Assembly (NCBI GenBank): GCA_046160625.1 | Contig: JBJXGZ010000082.1 | Coordinates: forward strand, 69,426 to 133,425 | Length of the DNA: 64,000 nucleotides | Origin: M3007 sp046160625 | Lineage (GTDB): Bacteria; Bacteroidota; Bacteroidia; Chitinophagales; Saprospiraceae | Reading direction: 5' to 3' | In this document: positions 43,385 to 52,616 of the stretch, in pieces | Layout of the letters: every line of letters starts with the position of its first letter | Position numbering within the stretch: position 1 is the first letter of the stretch | The notes under the pieces: model-generated | Databases searched by the model: none | What the model was told of the DNA's origin: nothing | What the model saw: only the letters and a program-made list of their open reading frames with translations | Made by a program: the position numbers and the translations under genes

Positions 43385-46378
43385 TCAAAAAGTTAGGTTG
43401 AATCCGAAGGTGTAACTGCGTACCTGTGGAAAAGTAAAAAAATCGGTGCCAATTACGGCGTTATCATTCCCTCGGTAATTCACTTCCGGGTCAAGGCCTG
43501 TGTAGTTGGTAAATGTGAGCAAATTTTGTGCGCTGGCGAATAAACGGAAGCTGGAAAACCATTTTCCAGTTGCGCTAATTTTCGGGACGGTATAACCCAG
43601 GGTTAAATTTTTCAACCTTAAATAAGAGCCATCTTCTATAAAACGAGAAGAAACCCGCTTGTTGGAAGCTGCCCGCACAGGATCGCTCGTAGCATCCGGG
43701 ATGTCTGTAATATCGCCCGGGTTTCTCCATCTGCGGTTTACTGCAGCCAATTGATTATCACCCCCTTGCAAAGATTCCAGGAAGAGTCGCGAACCATTAA
43801 ACACATCATTACCATAAGAACCTTGAAAAAAGATGCTTAAATCAAATCCTTTGTAGCCCAATTGATTGGTGATCCCGACAATAAAATCCGGGTGAGGGTT
43901 ACCCACCTTGGTACGGTCAGCAGTGGTCAATTCTCCATCGTAGTTGTTGTCTTTGTACACAATATCCCCGGTAGAAGGATCAACCCCCAAGGATTCGTAG
44001 CTGTAGAAAATACCGATGGGTTGACCTTCCTCGATTCGGTTGCTGCCGCGCCCGAGGTCATCAATAGGCTGACCGTTATAAAGTTTCAGCACCTTGTTGC
44101 GGTTGGCGGAAAAGTTGATTCGGGTCGTCCAGCTGAGTGCACGCTCAGACAAATTTTCGGTGGTCAGCGAAAGCTCGACTCCTTTATTTTCTACTTCTCC
44201 GATGTTTTCTGTGATCACGCTAAACCCTGAACTAGGTGGAAGCGGGCGGCTGAGGAGCAGGTCTGTTGTTTTTTTGTTGTAGACATCGGCGCTTAGAAGG
44301 ATTCGATTATCAAACAATCCGAGGTCAATTCCGAAGTTCAACTGGGCTGTGGTTTCCCATTTGAGGTCAGGATTCGGGATATTACTTGGAAAAATACCTG
44401 GTTGATCGCCATAGGAGGTTATTCCATACAATTCAGAAAAAAGGAAAGCTGGAATATCGTCATTGCCTGTTAGGCCATAACTCGCTCGGATTTTCAACTC
44501 TGAAATGACCTTAGATCTAAGAAATCCTTCCTGCGAAATCCGCCAGCCTGCTGATACCGCCGGGAAAAAACCATTGCGATTGTTTTCACCAAACCGGGAG
44601 GAGCCATCTACGCGCCCCGAAAAAGTGAGCAGGTATTTATTGTCAAAATTGTAGTTAGCTCGACCCATAAAAGAGCGTAATCCATTCTCTGAACCACTGG
44701 AACTGGCAGAAACAATGGTTGCTGCGGTATTGATGTACTGCAAACTTGGGTCGGCAAAATCCTGACCGCGAATAAACGAGCTGCGGTTTTGGTATTGTTC
44801 AAAACTGAAACCGCCAAGGAATTCCATGTTGTGTTTGCCACGACCCAGCTGGTATTTCAGAAAGTTGTTGGACACCAAATTCAACACATTGGAATAGGTT
44901 TCAAAGCCTAAACCATTGAATTTCGCGCCCTGCACAGTTTTGATAGATTCGTAGGCATGCTCCCGAAAATTCAGAAAGTCCACGCCCCATTTGGTGGAAA
45001 ATGTCAGGCCAGGCAGGATCTTATAATCTGCGTAAATGTTAGCCACGGAGCGGTACGAGAAGTTTTCATTGATGGCCTCATTGGCAATGGAAACTGCGTT
45101 CGAGTAAGGGCCCTCCTGATTGTATGACCCATCTTCGTTGTACACCGGGAAAATAGCGGGCGTAGAAATGCCATTGGGCAGTGGGCCATGTAAGGTTTGG
45201 TCGCCTTCCACACGATTGGTTTTGGCATAAGACAAGCCGATGCTGGTACCCACAAGCAGGTTTTCTGACATGCGGTGATCAATGTTCACACGGCCATTCA
45301 GTCTGCGGTAATCCGTGCCAATCACAATGCCGTCTTGCTGGAAAAAATTGCCACTCAGGAATACCCGGGTTTTTTCATTGCCCCCGGAAGAGGAAAGTTC
45401 GTAGTTCGCAATAGGCGCAGTTCTGAAGATTACATCCTGCCAATTGGTATTGGTTTTGATGTTGTTGATTTGTTCTTCAGAAAAAACGGGCGAGCCAGCC
45501 AGGTCATTCCGATACAACATCCAGTCGCGTGCATCCAGCATCTCCAATGTTCGCCAAGTCTCCTGAATGCCGTAATAGGCATTGAAATTGATGACTGACT
45601 TCTGGTTTTTTCCGCGCTTTGTAGTGATCAATACTACTCCATTGGAAGCCCGTGCGCCATAAATGGCCGCTGCGGCGGCATCTTTCAAAATGGTGACCGA
45701 TTCAATATCGTTGGGACTCAGGTCTGAAAGCGCATTGATACCTTGGCCTTCGTAGCCGACTTGAGCAAAATCGCCTGTGGTAACCGGAATTCCGTCAATG
45801 ATGTACAAGGGCTGGCTGGAACCGCCAATTGAACTTACGCCTCGGATACGAATGGAAATGGCAGATCCTGGTGTTCCAGAGTTTTGTACCACCTGTACCC
45901 CGGCGGCTTGCCCTTGCAAAATGCCATCGACGCTGCCTACCGGGATGTTTTTCAGGTTTTCAGATTTGACATCGCTTACAGCTCCCGTTAAAAGGGCTTT
46001 TTGCTCCACGCCGTAGGCGACGATTACCACCTCAGAGAGATTGTTCAGGCTGGATTCAAGCACTACATCAACTACGGTTCGGGTGCCGATTTCGACGCGT
46101 TGCTTTTCATAGCCTATCAAAGAAAATTCGAGTGCAGTAGCTCCCGTACCTACTTTTAAGGAGTATTTCCCATCGAGGTCAGTCCTAGTAGCATTGGTTG
46201 TGCCAGCTTCGAGCACGATGACCCCGACTAAGGTTTCGCCGTCGATGGAAAACACCGTGCCTGTGATCGTTTTGTCCACGGCAGGGGTAGGGGAGGCATA
46301 AATGGTGGTGCTTAAAAGAACAGGGAAGAGGAATAGCCATCTCCAGAGCCTTGATGGGCAGTTCATACGTTTTATCAT
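43385..46378 (-). CDS. susC: SusC/RagA-family TonB-dependent outer-membrane transporter
   Basis: A 997-aa TonB-linked protein. It has a signal peptide, then an N-terminal carboxypeptidase-like domain (~35-115; ITGTVFSIDGETLVGVIV, YSLKVGTGATALEFSLIGYE). The TonB-box-like VVIVAYGVEQKALLTGAV leads into the plug (~120-235; DGILQGQAAGVQVVQNSGTPGS, IRGVSSIGGSSQPLYIIDGIPV), followed by a barrel ending in QVRSYTFGFNLTF. It imports a ligand captured by the SusD partner. No anti-sigma/sigma pair or glycoside hydrolase is adjacent, so the cargo cannot be inferred. The symbol denotes family only. Confidence 0.95.
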   Translation of the reverse strand: MIKRMNCPSRLWRWLFLFPVLLSTTIYASPTPAVDKTITGTVFSIDGETLVGVIVLEAGTTNATRTDLDGKYSLKVGTGATALEFSLIGYEKQRVEIGTRTVVDVVLESSLNNLSEVVIVAYGVEQKALLTGAVSDVKSENLKNIPVGSVDGILQGQAAGVQVVQNSGTPGSAISIRIRGVSSIGGSSQPLYIIDGIPVTTGDFAQVGYEGQGINALSDLSPNDIESVTILKDAAAAAIYGARASNGVVLITTKRGKNQKSVINFNAYYGIQETWRTLEMLDARDWMLYRNDLAGSPVFSEEQINNIKTNTNWQDVIFRTAPIANYELSSSGGNEKTRVFLSGNFFQQDGIVIGTDYRRLNGRVNIDHRMSENLLVGTSIGLSYAKTNRVEGDQTLHGPLPNGISTPAIFPVYNEDGSYNQEGPYSNAVSIANEAINENFSYRSVANIYADYKILPGLTFSTKWGVDFLNFREHAYESIKTVQGAKFNGLGFETYSNVLNLVSNNFLKYQLGRGKHNMEFLGGFSFEQYQNRSSFIRGQDFADPSLQYINTAATIVSASSSGSENGLRSFMGRANYNFDNKYLLTFSGRVDGSSRFGENNRNGFFPAVSAGWRISQEGFLRSKVISELKIRASYGLTGNDDIPAFLFSELYGITSYGDQPGIFPSNIPNPDLKWETTAQLNFGIDLGLFDNRILLSADVYNKKTTDLLLSRPLPPSSGFSVITENIGEVENKGVELSLTTENLSERALSWTTRINFSANRNKVLKLYNGQPIDDLGRGSNRIEEGQPIGIFYSYESLGVDPSTGDIVYKDNNYDGELTTADRTKVGNPHPDFIVGITNQLGYKGFDLSIFFQGSYGNDVFNGSRLFLESLQGGDNQLAAVNRRWRNPGDITDIPDATSDPVRAASNKRVSSRFIEDGSYLRLKNLTLGYTVPKISATGKWFSSFRLFASAQNLLTFTNYTGLDPEVNYRGNDNAVIGTDFFTFPQVRSYTFGFNLTF

Positions 46379-46425
46379 GGTTAGAATGCGTCAATTGAAC
46401 ACTGACCGGGCGGTGATCAGCGATG

Positions 46426-46433
46426 CAAATGTA
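46426..46433 (-). promoter_or_regulatory. Candidate -7 box for susC
   Basis: TACATTTG on the minus strand is a full TAnnTTTG match, 47 bp before the susC start. No TTG at 17-23 bp spacing was found, so this is a partial promoter call. Confidence 0.35.
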
Positions 46434-46559
46434 TACCTTGAAGCACAAAATTTTTCCTTTTCTTGATCCAAATTTAATCCTGAAATTCCTTTTCTAGAAT
46501 AGCTTTTTTTGAGGTGAAACGAGCGCCAAAATGCCCAAATACTCCAGGTAAAATGATGC

Positions 46560-46803
46560 GCAAACAAAAGCCTCGCACTTGCCATCGACTAACTCCGCCA
46601 CGCTGCGGTCAATTATTACATCAATGACAAACCCACGGGCGCAGTGGTAGGTCAACAACCCTTTGGCGGCGTCCGTGCATCGGGCACAAACGACAAAGGC
46701 TGGTTCTATGATAAATCTTTACCGATGGTTATCGGCGCGCTCTTTAAAGGGGAATAAGGTGCCGCCCAGCGATTATCGGTATCCGTTTTTAGGGAAAGAG
46801 TGA
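46560..46803 (+). pseudogene. 3' remnant of a second pruA-like gene
   Basis: Translates to ~80 residues matching the end of PruA (LALAxDxLRHAAxNYYINDKP, TGAVVGQQPFGG, RASGTNDK, then AGSMINLYRWLS and YRYPFLGKE). An in-frame TAA replaces a Lys codon at 46590-46592. An extra G after the TNDK codons (~46702) shifts the frame. The final stop is at 46801-46803. It is diverged from the intact gene at 37128, so it is not a recent copy of it. The 5' part is absent. Confidence 0.85.
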
Positions 46804-46882
46804 GTCTATTGATTGCCATCCGGCTATAATCAGGTGTATTAGTTTGTTTTTCCCAACATAAGGAGTAAAAAAATTCTTTGGT

Positions 46883-46911
46883 TTGAAGAATTATAAGTTT
46901 TTATAACTTTA
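46883..46911 (+). promoter_or_regulatory. Candidate promoter of the TIR gene
   Basis: TTG (46883-46885), an 18-bp spacer and TAACTTTA (46904-46911, seven of eight bases of TAnnTTTG) lie 23 bp before the start at 46935. GGAGTAAAAAA occurs twice, 51 bp apart, around it. Confidence 0.45.
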
Positions 46912-46934
46912 CGGAGTAAAAAACTTATAAAACA

Positions 46935-49721
46935 ATGGAAACCAAAGCAAAAGTCTTCGTTGCGTACGCACACGAGGACATGGATCTCAAAGAAAAACTC
47001 ACAAGTCACCTGAAAGTGCCCGCTATGCGGGAAGTGCTCGATGTTTGGCAAGACGGCGAGATAAAGCCGGGCGTAGAATGGGAAAGTGACATTCACGAAA
47101 ACTTGAATAAGGCCGATGTAATCCTTATTTTGGTGAGCGTCCACTCGCTCAATTCTGACTTTTTTCTAGAAATAGAACTGAAAAAAATCTCGGAACGGCA
47201 CAACAACGGCATAAGCATTGCTATTCCCGTCATCTTGCGACCGTGTCAGTGGCAATTTTCAGATTTTGCGAAATTGCAAGCACTTCCCGATGGTGGTAAA
47301 CCCATTGTAAATTGGCCGAATGAACACGAAGTCCTAAGTGATATTGCCGCCAAGGTGAAGGAGCGCGCAATCTCCATTTCAGCCGACCGCAATCGAAAAA
47401 TCCAGGAATTGGAACTGGACCTTGAGAAGCATCTTCGTGACGACCGCCGAGGAGATGCTCAATTGGTGCTGGGCAAATTGGAAACCTTGTTTGACCACTT
47501 TGGCGATACCAGCGGCAAAATAAAATCCTACCAGCAGCGCGTGGCAGAGATGGAAAAAATCCAGCACTTGCGGGATTATCTAAAGGAACTTGAAAACACA
47601 GAAAAAAATAAAGACTGGGATGCTGCAACTTCATTGTTTGAACGGGAATTTGTCCGTTTTGACCCGGGAGAAATTGCCACATCAAGAAAGTCGGATCTTA
47701 TCAACAGCCTTCTTTCCAACATAGAGGATACCTCCAATCGAATTCGCCGCAAATCGGAAGCCTCCATCCTGGATGCAAAAGCGGAAAAAGCCTTTGTGCG
47801 AAAAGATTATGAAGTGGCTCAAGCCTCCTGGGAACAAGCCAATGCCTTGGAAAACAAATCCGAGCGCATCAACCGGATACGCCAATGTGAAGAACGGATA
47901 CGCGACCGAAAGAAGGTGGCAGAATTTGAAGACACCCTTGACCGTGCCAGAAAAATCAGAGACAAGGATCCGGTAACAGCACAAGAGCTGCTGGAAACTG
48001 CTGTACAGTTGGTAAAAGACGAAAAACTGGAGAGCTCAGAAGAGGGAGAGCGCGTGAAAGAACGGCTAAAAGCCGCAAGTCAGGAATTGGATGAGATCAA
48101 AGATCAGGTGGAAATAAACCAGTACGCTGTGCTACTGAAAAATGCAGACGAGGCGCTCCACGATGAAAGATACCCCTTGGCCCTCAACCATTTCTTGGCC
48201 GCCCAAGAGCTTAATCCGAACGCCCGCATAGAACTGGAGTCAAAAATCCAGAGCTGCAGGCTGAAGCTGAGGGTACAGCTGCTCCGGGAAGCAGCCGATG
48301 AATTTGAACGACGTAAAGACTATATCCGTGCACAAGGAATGCACATCGCCCTGGTAGAACTCAGTCCTGAAGATGGAACGGCCAAAAAGAAAATACAGAT
48401 GATTGACCAAATTCTGGAAGGCATTGATAAGGACTATGCTCAAGCAAGGGCAAAAGGTGAAAAATTCCTTCTCCAAAAACAGTTCGAAGAGGCCATCAAA
48501 TACTTTGATCATTGCCACACGATCAAGCCCGACGACAATTACACTACAGAAAAAAAAGAGGAGGCGCGAAAAAAAATGGCTACCCATCAGTATCGTGAAC
48601 AAGCCCGTAAGCATTTCAATGATGGGAAAGATTTTTTCAAGGCAAACCAATATGGGGAGGCCAAAAAACAATTTTCAAAAGCACTTCGCTTCGCACAGGC
48701 CAACGAGGAAATCAAACAATATTTGGACTTTACTTCCCAATTGGTATGGGCAGAAAGGCTGTTTTCCTGGAAATTTTTTAGCTTCGCCAGGAAAATCTAT
48801 CAGAACCTTCCGCCCGAAATAAAGGGCCTGACTTTTGTAGAACAGCGTATCGCTCAATGCGAGCAAAGCCAAAAATTCTGGGGCAAATATTCCTCGCGCT
48901 ATAGCAGGTGGCTCCTGGCGGCTCTTCTGCTGATTGCAGCAGGTTTTTTCCTTGTAAGAATGAATGCTGCCAATAAAACGGTAAAATTGAATAAGGCAAT
49001 TATGCTTGCTGATAGCCAAATTCTTCAAGGCAACTATTCAGACGCTGCCAAGACCAGTAATAGTGCACTTGAATTCACCCAAAATGATCAGGACAAAAGA
49101 CGGGTTCGATTACGAAGCCAAGTGGCCGGAATCCTTTTAACAGTAGTTGATTTTGAAAAACAAGCGGCTGGAGCTGGGCAAGCCATCAAAGCTATCCCGT
49201 TACAAGATTCTGCACTTATTAGGATGCAGGCATTACCACTGCTCATTGAAAGTGTAGCGGATTCGACCGCCAACCCATTGATAGTCGCCCTGAAAGAGCG
49301 GCAAAAAAAAGTTCAAAACAGCCGCGACAGCCTCGTGATTAAATTAAATGTTGGGCCTTTGCAGGAGCTAATCAAGAAAGGGAATTCGGCCTTCGGAAAC
49401 AAGGATTTCAAACAGGCTTTGTCCTTTTACGAAAAAACTTCTGAGTATAGTGATCGCTTTTCAGCCCTTCCATATCAAGAGCGTTCGCAGGTGATTCATA
49501 ATCTGTCAGATATCCAGAGCCGTTGTAATGCCGAGTCCCAGACCATTCAGTCAAAAATTAATGGGAAAAATAGCGATATAGAAGCAATCCCAAAACTTGC
49601 ATTCAAAAGAAAATCCAAAATCAATGCAATATTGGTTGATATTGCCAGAATGGATAAGCAGAAAAATAGCTATGACCTCATGGCTGCGCAAGCGGGGCGG
49701 CTAATGGAGCGTTTTAGATAG
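46935..49721 (+). CDS. TIR-domain protein with TPR-like helical arrays and one TM helix
   Basis: A 928-aa protein. The N-terminal TIR domain (~5-145) has KVFVAYAHEDMDL, VWQDGEIKPGVEWESDI, ADVILILVSVHSLNSDFF, the putative NADase Glu in LEIELKKI and IPVILRPCQW. A long helical region (~150-650) with TPR-like repeats follows (FEEAIKYFDHCHTIKPDD, YGEAKKQFSKALRFAQ). One TM helix lies at ~657-678 (WLLAALLLIAAGFFLV), and more helical repeats run to the end. Bacterial TIR domains often cleave NAD as an antiphage or signalling response. This architecture could be a membrane-tethered sensor with a TIR effector, but its trigger is unknown. Confidence 0.85.
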   Translation: METKAKVFVAYAHEDMDLKEKLTSHLKVPAMREVLDVWQDGEIKPGVEWESDIHENLNKADVILILVSVHSLNSDFFLEIELKKISERHNNGISIAIPVILRPCQWQFSDFAKLQALPDGGKPIVNWPNEHEVLSDIAAKVKERAISISADRNRKIQELELDLEKHLRDDRRGDAQLVLGKLETLFDHFGDTSGKIKSYQQRVAEMEKIQHLRDYLKELENTEKNKDWDAATSLFEREFVRFDPGEIATSRKSDLINSLLSNIEDTSNRIRRKSEASILDAKAEKAFVRKDYEVAQASWEQANALENKSERINRIRQCEERIRDRKKVAEFEDTLDRARKIRDKDPVTAQELLETAVQLVKDEKLESSEEGERVKERLKAASQELDEIKDQVEINQYAVLLKNADEALHDERYPLALNHFLAAQELNPNARIELESKIQSCRLKLRVQLLREAADEFERRKDYIRAQGMHIALVELSPEDGTAKKKIQMIDQILEGIDKDYAQARAKGEKFLLQKQFEEAIKYFDHCHTIKPDDNYTTEKKEEARKKMATHQYREQARKHFNDGKDFFKANQYGEAKKQFSKALRFAQANEEIKQYLDFTSQLVWAERLFSWKFFSFARKIYQNLPPEIKGLTFVEQRIAQCEQSQKFWGKYSSRYSRWLLAALLLIAAGFFLVRMNAANKTVKLNKAIMLADSQILQGNYSDAAKTSNSALEFTQNDQDKRRVRLRSQVAGILLTVVDFEKQAAGAGQAIKAIPLQDSALIRMQALPLLIESVADSTANPLIVALKERQKKVQNSRDSLVIKLNVGPLQELIKKGNSAFGNKDFKQALSFYEKTSEYSDRFSALPYQERSQVIHNLSDIQSRCNAESQTIQSKINGKNSDIEAIPKLAFKRKSKINAILVDIARMDKQKNSYDLMAAQAGRLMERFR

Positions 49722-49743
49722 CGTTCCGCCACAAGGTTTGAAA

Positions 49744-49789
49744 AAAGAGGTGACACCTCCTCCTTCGCCGGAGATGTTGTCACCTCTTT
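49744..49789 (-). terminator. Bidirectional terminator
   Basis: The 12-bp stem AAAGAGGTGACA (49744-49755) / TGTCACCTCTTT (49778-49789) lies between convergent genes. On the minus strand it is followed by a T-run (opposite A6 at 49741-49746). An inner CTCC/GGAG stem extends it. Confidence 0.75.
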
Positions 49790-50231
49790 ACAACGCGTTC
49801 CGCGATACCATTTGCAGCACCAAAGTACCCATATAAATCGCGCCCCAAAGCGTCAGCCAACGAAACATCTTGCCCAAGCGCTCTGTGCCTTCGAGCAGGG
49901 CATCGTCGTCGGTTTCGCTGGAGCGCAGAAGCCGCCAAGCCTTGTGGCCTTCTATTATGCCCTTCGCAAAACAATAAATAATGGCGGAAGTGGCTAGTAA
50001 ATTGAGTACCCTGGCAAGATTGCCGCCTTCCAGGAGATAGAAGTCGCCTTGTCTCTCCGACCAAGTCCAGACTATTGAAAACAACGAAAGCGATGCGGCT
50101 GAAATGCCAACAATAATGCACAACACCATCAGCGGCACTCCTATTTTAGAGGAAACGCGCATCTGTGCGAGCAATCGGTCGGTTAGCCAAAGGCCGTGGT
50201 TTTCGACCGTTTCTTTATCAATATTTTCCAT
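49788..50231 (-). CDS. Hypothetical membrane protein
   Basis: A 147-aa protein with about four hydrophobic segments: IGVPLMVLCIIVGISAASLSLFSIVW, ARVLNLLATSAIIYCFAKGIIEG and LGKMFRWLTLWGAIYMGTLVLQMV, with a short soluble N-terminus. Its size, topology and the spacing of a LLxGxExLGKMFRWL segment resemble the neighbouring gene's LVGQDQLMLEKAFRHLHRFL, so the two may be distant paralogues. It lies 43 bp downstream of that gene on the same strand, in a likely two-gene operon. Function not recognised. Confidence 0.65.
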   Translation of the reverse strand: MENIDKETVENHGLWLTDRLLAQMRVSSKIGVPLMVLCIIVGISAASLSLFSIVWTWSERQGDFYLLEGGNLARVLNLLATSAIIYCFAKGIIEGHKAWRLLRSSETDDDALLEGTERLGKMFRWLTLWGAIYMGTLVLQMVSRNAL

Positions 50232-50274
50232 AACTAATTGTTTCTAAACCTCGTTGGTTTTCTAGAAGCGCACC

Positions 50275-50748
50275 TTACTCAGATAGAAGGGGCTCTTCAT
50301 ACCTGTTGTTGAGTTTAGTCATAATCTGAATGACGCTAATCCACTGATTTGTAGACGACCACAGCCAAAGCACAGCCATCAATAGGGCCAAAAGTAAAAA
50401 GCGATGTAAATGACGGAAAGCTTTTTCAAGCATCAATTGGTCTTGTCCAACCAGCGCGTTTTCTAAATTTTGGCCGAACCGATAACTAAAATAACCCACG
50501 GCCAGCATAGGAGCGTACAACAACAAGACACCAATATGCATCAACGCACTTTGGTAAACGCCCATGCCTAAAGTAATAATCATCAAATGCTCATATATCA
50601 TCCAGCCATAATAGATACAGATAATATAGGCAAAACGTTTGGCCCAAGGGGCAATTTGCGCCCAATAGCCCTCCATCCATTGTCCGGCAGGGCGCTCGTC
50701 TTCCGCTGGAATAAAGTCTGTGGGGGCATCTAAAGGAGTATTTGTCAT
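50275..50748 (-). CDS. Hypothetical membrane protein
   Basis: A 157-aa protein with a Pro/acidic N-terminus (MTNTPLDAPTDFIPAEDERPAGQ) and about four TM segments: FAYIICIYYGWMIYEHLMIITLGMGVY, ALMHIGVLLLYAPMLAVGYFSYRFG and FLLLALLMAVLWLWSSTNQW. The charged loop between segments 3 and 4 matches that of the next gene. It is first of a two-gene unit. No family recognised. Confidence 0.65.
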   Translation of the reverse strand: MTNTPLDAPTDFIPAEDERPAGQWMEGYWAQIAPWAKRFAYIICIYYGWMIYEHLMIITLGMGVYQSALMHIGVLLLYAPMLAVGYFSYRFGQNLENALVGQDQLMLEKAFRHLHRFLLLALLMAVLWLWSSTNQWISVIQIMTKLNNRYEEPLLSE

Positions 50749-50821
50749 GACGTAAATTTGGGTAAACGTATAGATTTTGCATGAGAAGTGACACTTTTTA
50801 ATAACGTATCACTTCTATCGC

Positions 50822-51835
50822 CTAAACCTCCACCACCACCTTCCCAACCGTTTTCCCCGTCTGAAACAACCTCACCGCATCCGGCAAATTTTCAAAAGAA
50901 AAAACATGTCCCACATGCGGAGGAGCGAGCCGCAATGCTTCCAGCTCAAGCAATAAGCCGCGAAGCAATTCCGCGTTTTCATAAAGCCAGATCAAGTTGA
51001 AGCCAAGCACTGCACGGTTGGTTTCCACCATTCGTTGCGGATCAATTTTGGGTCGTGTAAAATAGTGCCAAAGGAGGTGAAATTTGTTCGGACGATCACT
51101 CGCTGTAGCATAACGAGCCGAGCCAAATACGACTGCCCGACCCATGGGCGCCAGCTTTGAAAACGGGATGCTGAAAAATGGCCCACCCACGCTGTCCATG
51201 AGCAGGTGAAGTAGCCGGCCTTCTAATGCCGCCTTGAGCTGTTCCTTAAAATCCTTCCCGCGCACAATGACCCGGTCGTAACCTTCCGACTTTGCAAACT
51301 CTATTTTAGCCGCCGTGCCCACCGTGCCGATGGTAAAACAACCGTAGGCTTTCGCAATCTTCAACGCCTGCAATCCAACACCGCCTACTGCGCTGTGAAT
51401 CAGCACGTTTTGGCCACGCTGCAATGCGCCCAAGGTTGCCATTCCATAATAGGCTGTGAGGGTTTGAACAAGGTAAGCCGCACCGGTTTTGAAATCCCAA
51501 TCTGGTGGAAGCGGGATGGCATATCGGGCATCAATGTTCAGGTGGGTGGTGTATGCGCCAAAGCGGGTAACACCCATCACCCGGTCGCCGGGATGGAGAT
51601 GCGAGATGCCCTCTCCCACTGCTTCGATGATGCCGGCATACTCCAGACCGGGTGTGAATTCACCTTTGGGTGTGGCGCCGTAAAGTCCCCAAATGGCGAA
51701 TACGTCGGCAAAGTTTAGCCCGATGGCGCGTACGGCTATCCGGACTTCGCCGGGAGCAGGTGCGGCGAGTTCAAAGTTGTGGGGCTTGAGATCGGCAAGA
51801 TTGCCGGCGCGGAGGGAATAGGATAATGTGGTCAA
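50822..51835 (-). CDS. Zinc-independent MDR oxidoreductase (quinone-oxidoreductase type)
   Basis: A medium-chain dehydrogenase/reductase of ~337 aa. It has the N-terminal GroES-like domain (LAAPAPGEVRIAVRAIGLNFADVFAIWGLYG, PGLEYAGIIEAVGEGISHLHPGDRVMG) and a Rossmann domain with NVLIHSAVGGVGLQALKIAKAYG. The C-terminus is SFENLPDAVRLFQTGKTVGKVVVEV. It lacks the structural-zinc cysteines and is expected to use NADPH on quinones or enones. The start is uncertain. A TTG at 51835 gives normal family length and avoids overlap with truC, while ATGs at 51901 and 51940 lie inside truC. A 17-bp tandem repeat spans the junction. Confidence 0.85.
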   Translation of the reverse strand: MTTLSYSLRAGNLADLKPHNFELAAPAPGEVRIAVRAIGLNFADVFAIWGLYGATPKGEFTPGLEYAGIIEAVGEGISHLHPGDRVMGVTRFGAYTTHLNIDARYAIPLPPDWDFKTGAAYLVQTLTAYYGMATLGALQRGQNVLIHSAVGGVGLQALKIAKAYGCFTIGTVGTAAKIEFAKSEGYDRVIVRGKDFKEQLKAALEGRLLHLLMDSVGGPFFSIPFSKLAPMGRAVVFGSARYATASDRPNKFHLLWHYFTRPKIDPQRMVETNRAVLGFNLIWLYENAELLRGLLLELEALRLAPPHVGHVFSFENLPDAVRLFQTGKTVGKVVVEV

Positions 51836-51859
51836 TGTGATAATGTGGTCAATGTGATA
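51822..51859. repeat. 17-bp tandem repeat at the truC / MDR junction
   Basis: GATAATGTGGTCAATGT is present twice in tandem (51822-51838, 51839-51855), followed by GATA. It contains the truC stop codon (51849-51851) and the likely TTG start of the MDR gene. Confidence 0.9.
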
Positions 51860-52616
51860 AATGTGCCAGAAGGCCGAGAGCAATCGGTGGGCAAAATTCA
51901 TGAAGTTCCAAGAGATGAAGTGTACTTTCAAAAACATCATCCACAGGAGCGGAAATGCTGATTTGCTCGTTCGTGTACGGATGACGAAACGACAACAACA
52001 TGCTGTGCAAGAACATTCTGTGCAGGTCGAATACGTCCCGGAAATAGCTGTTGTGCTTCACGTCGCCATGACGTTTGTCGCCGATTACCGGGTATCTGAG
52101 GTGGGCAAAATGTTTTCGTATTTGATGGCGGCGACCGGTCTCCAGTTGGGCTTCGATAAGTGAAAATCGGGCCGTTTTATGACGTAGCCCGATGGGGTGG
52201 TTTATCTCCGAAGTGCCAAGCCGTTTGAAATGGGTAATTGCCTGAAGCGGCCCTCTGCCTGAATCGGGGTCGTCGAGCGCATAGTCAACTGTGCCCGTTT
52301 CCGGAACCCACCCGCGCACGATGGCGAGGTATTTTTTCTCCACGGTTTTGTCCATAACCTGCTCCCCAAGCAGCCCGGAAGCTTCGGCATTTTTACCAAA
52401 AATCAACACCCCCGAAGTGGCACGGTCGAGTCGGTGCACAGGGTACACACGCTGCCCGATCTGGTCGCGCAGGAGTTGCACCACGAACACATTGTCCTCG
52501 CTGATTCGGGTTCGGTGCATTAGGATCCCGGGTGGCTTGTTGATGGCCACGAAATGATGGTCGGAGTATAGGATCGAAAAAGGATTAACTGAATTGAGGA
52601 TTGTTTTGACCTGCAT
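51849..52616 (-). CDS. truC: tRNA pseudouridine synthase, TruC-like (RluA family)
   Basis: A 255-aa RluA-family enzyme. The pattern closely follows E. coli TruC, which makes pseudouridine 65 in tRNA: FSILYSDHHFVAINKPPGILMHR, VVQLLRDQIGQRVYPVHRLDRATSGVLIF with the catalytic Asp in HRLDR, KKYLAIVRGW, LIEAQLETGRRHQIRKHFAHLRYPVIGDKRHGD and LHRMFLHS. Cytoplasmic. The C-terminal residues run into the 17-bp repeat. It is probably cotranscribed with the MDR gene downstream. The RluA family is certain; the TruC subgroup is likely. Confidence 0.88.
   Translation of the reverse strand: MQVKTILNSVNPFSILYSDHHFVAINKPPGILMHRTRISEDNVFVVQLLRDQIGQRVYPVHRLDRATSGVLIFGKNAEASGLLGEQVMDKTVEKKYLAIVRGWVPETGTVDYALDDPDSGRGPLQAITHFKRLGTSEINHPIGLRHKTARFSLIEAQLETGRRHQIRKHFAHLRYPVIGDKRHGDVKHNSYFRDVFDLHRMFLHSMLLSFRHPYTNEQISISAPVDDVFESTLHLLELHEFCPPIALGLLAHLSH

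Noticed and set aside
46560..46803. Recent copy of the local pruA gene
   Set aside because: The fragment differs from the intact gene at many codons, so it is an older or foreign relative and not a fresh duplication.
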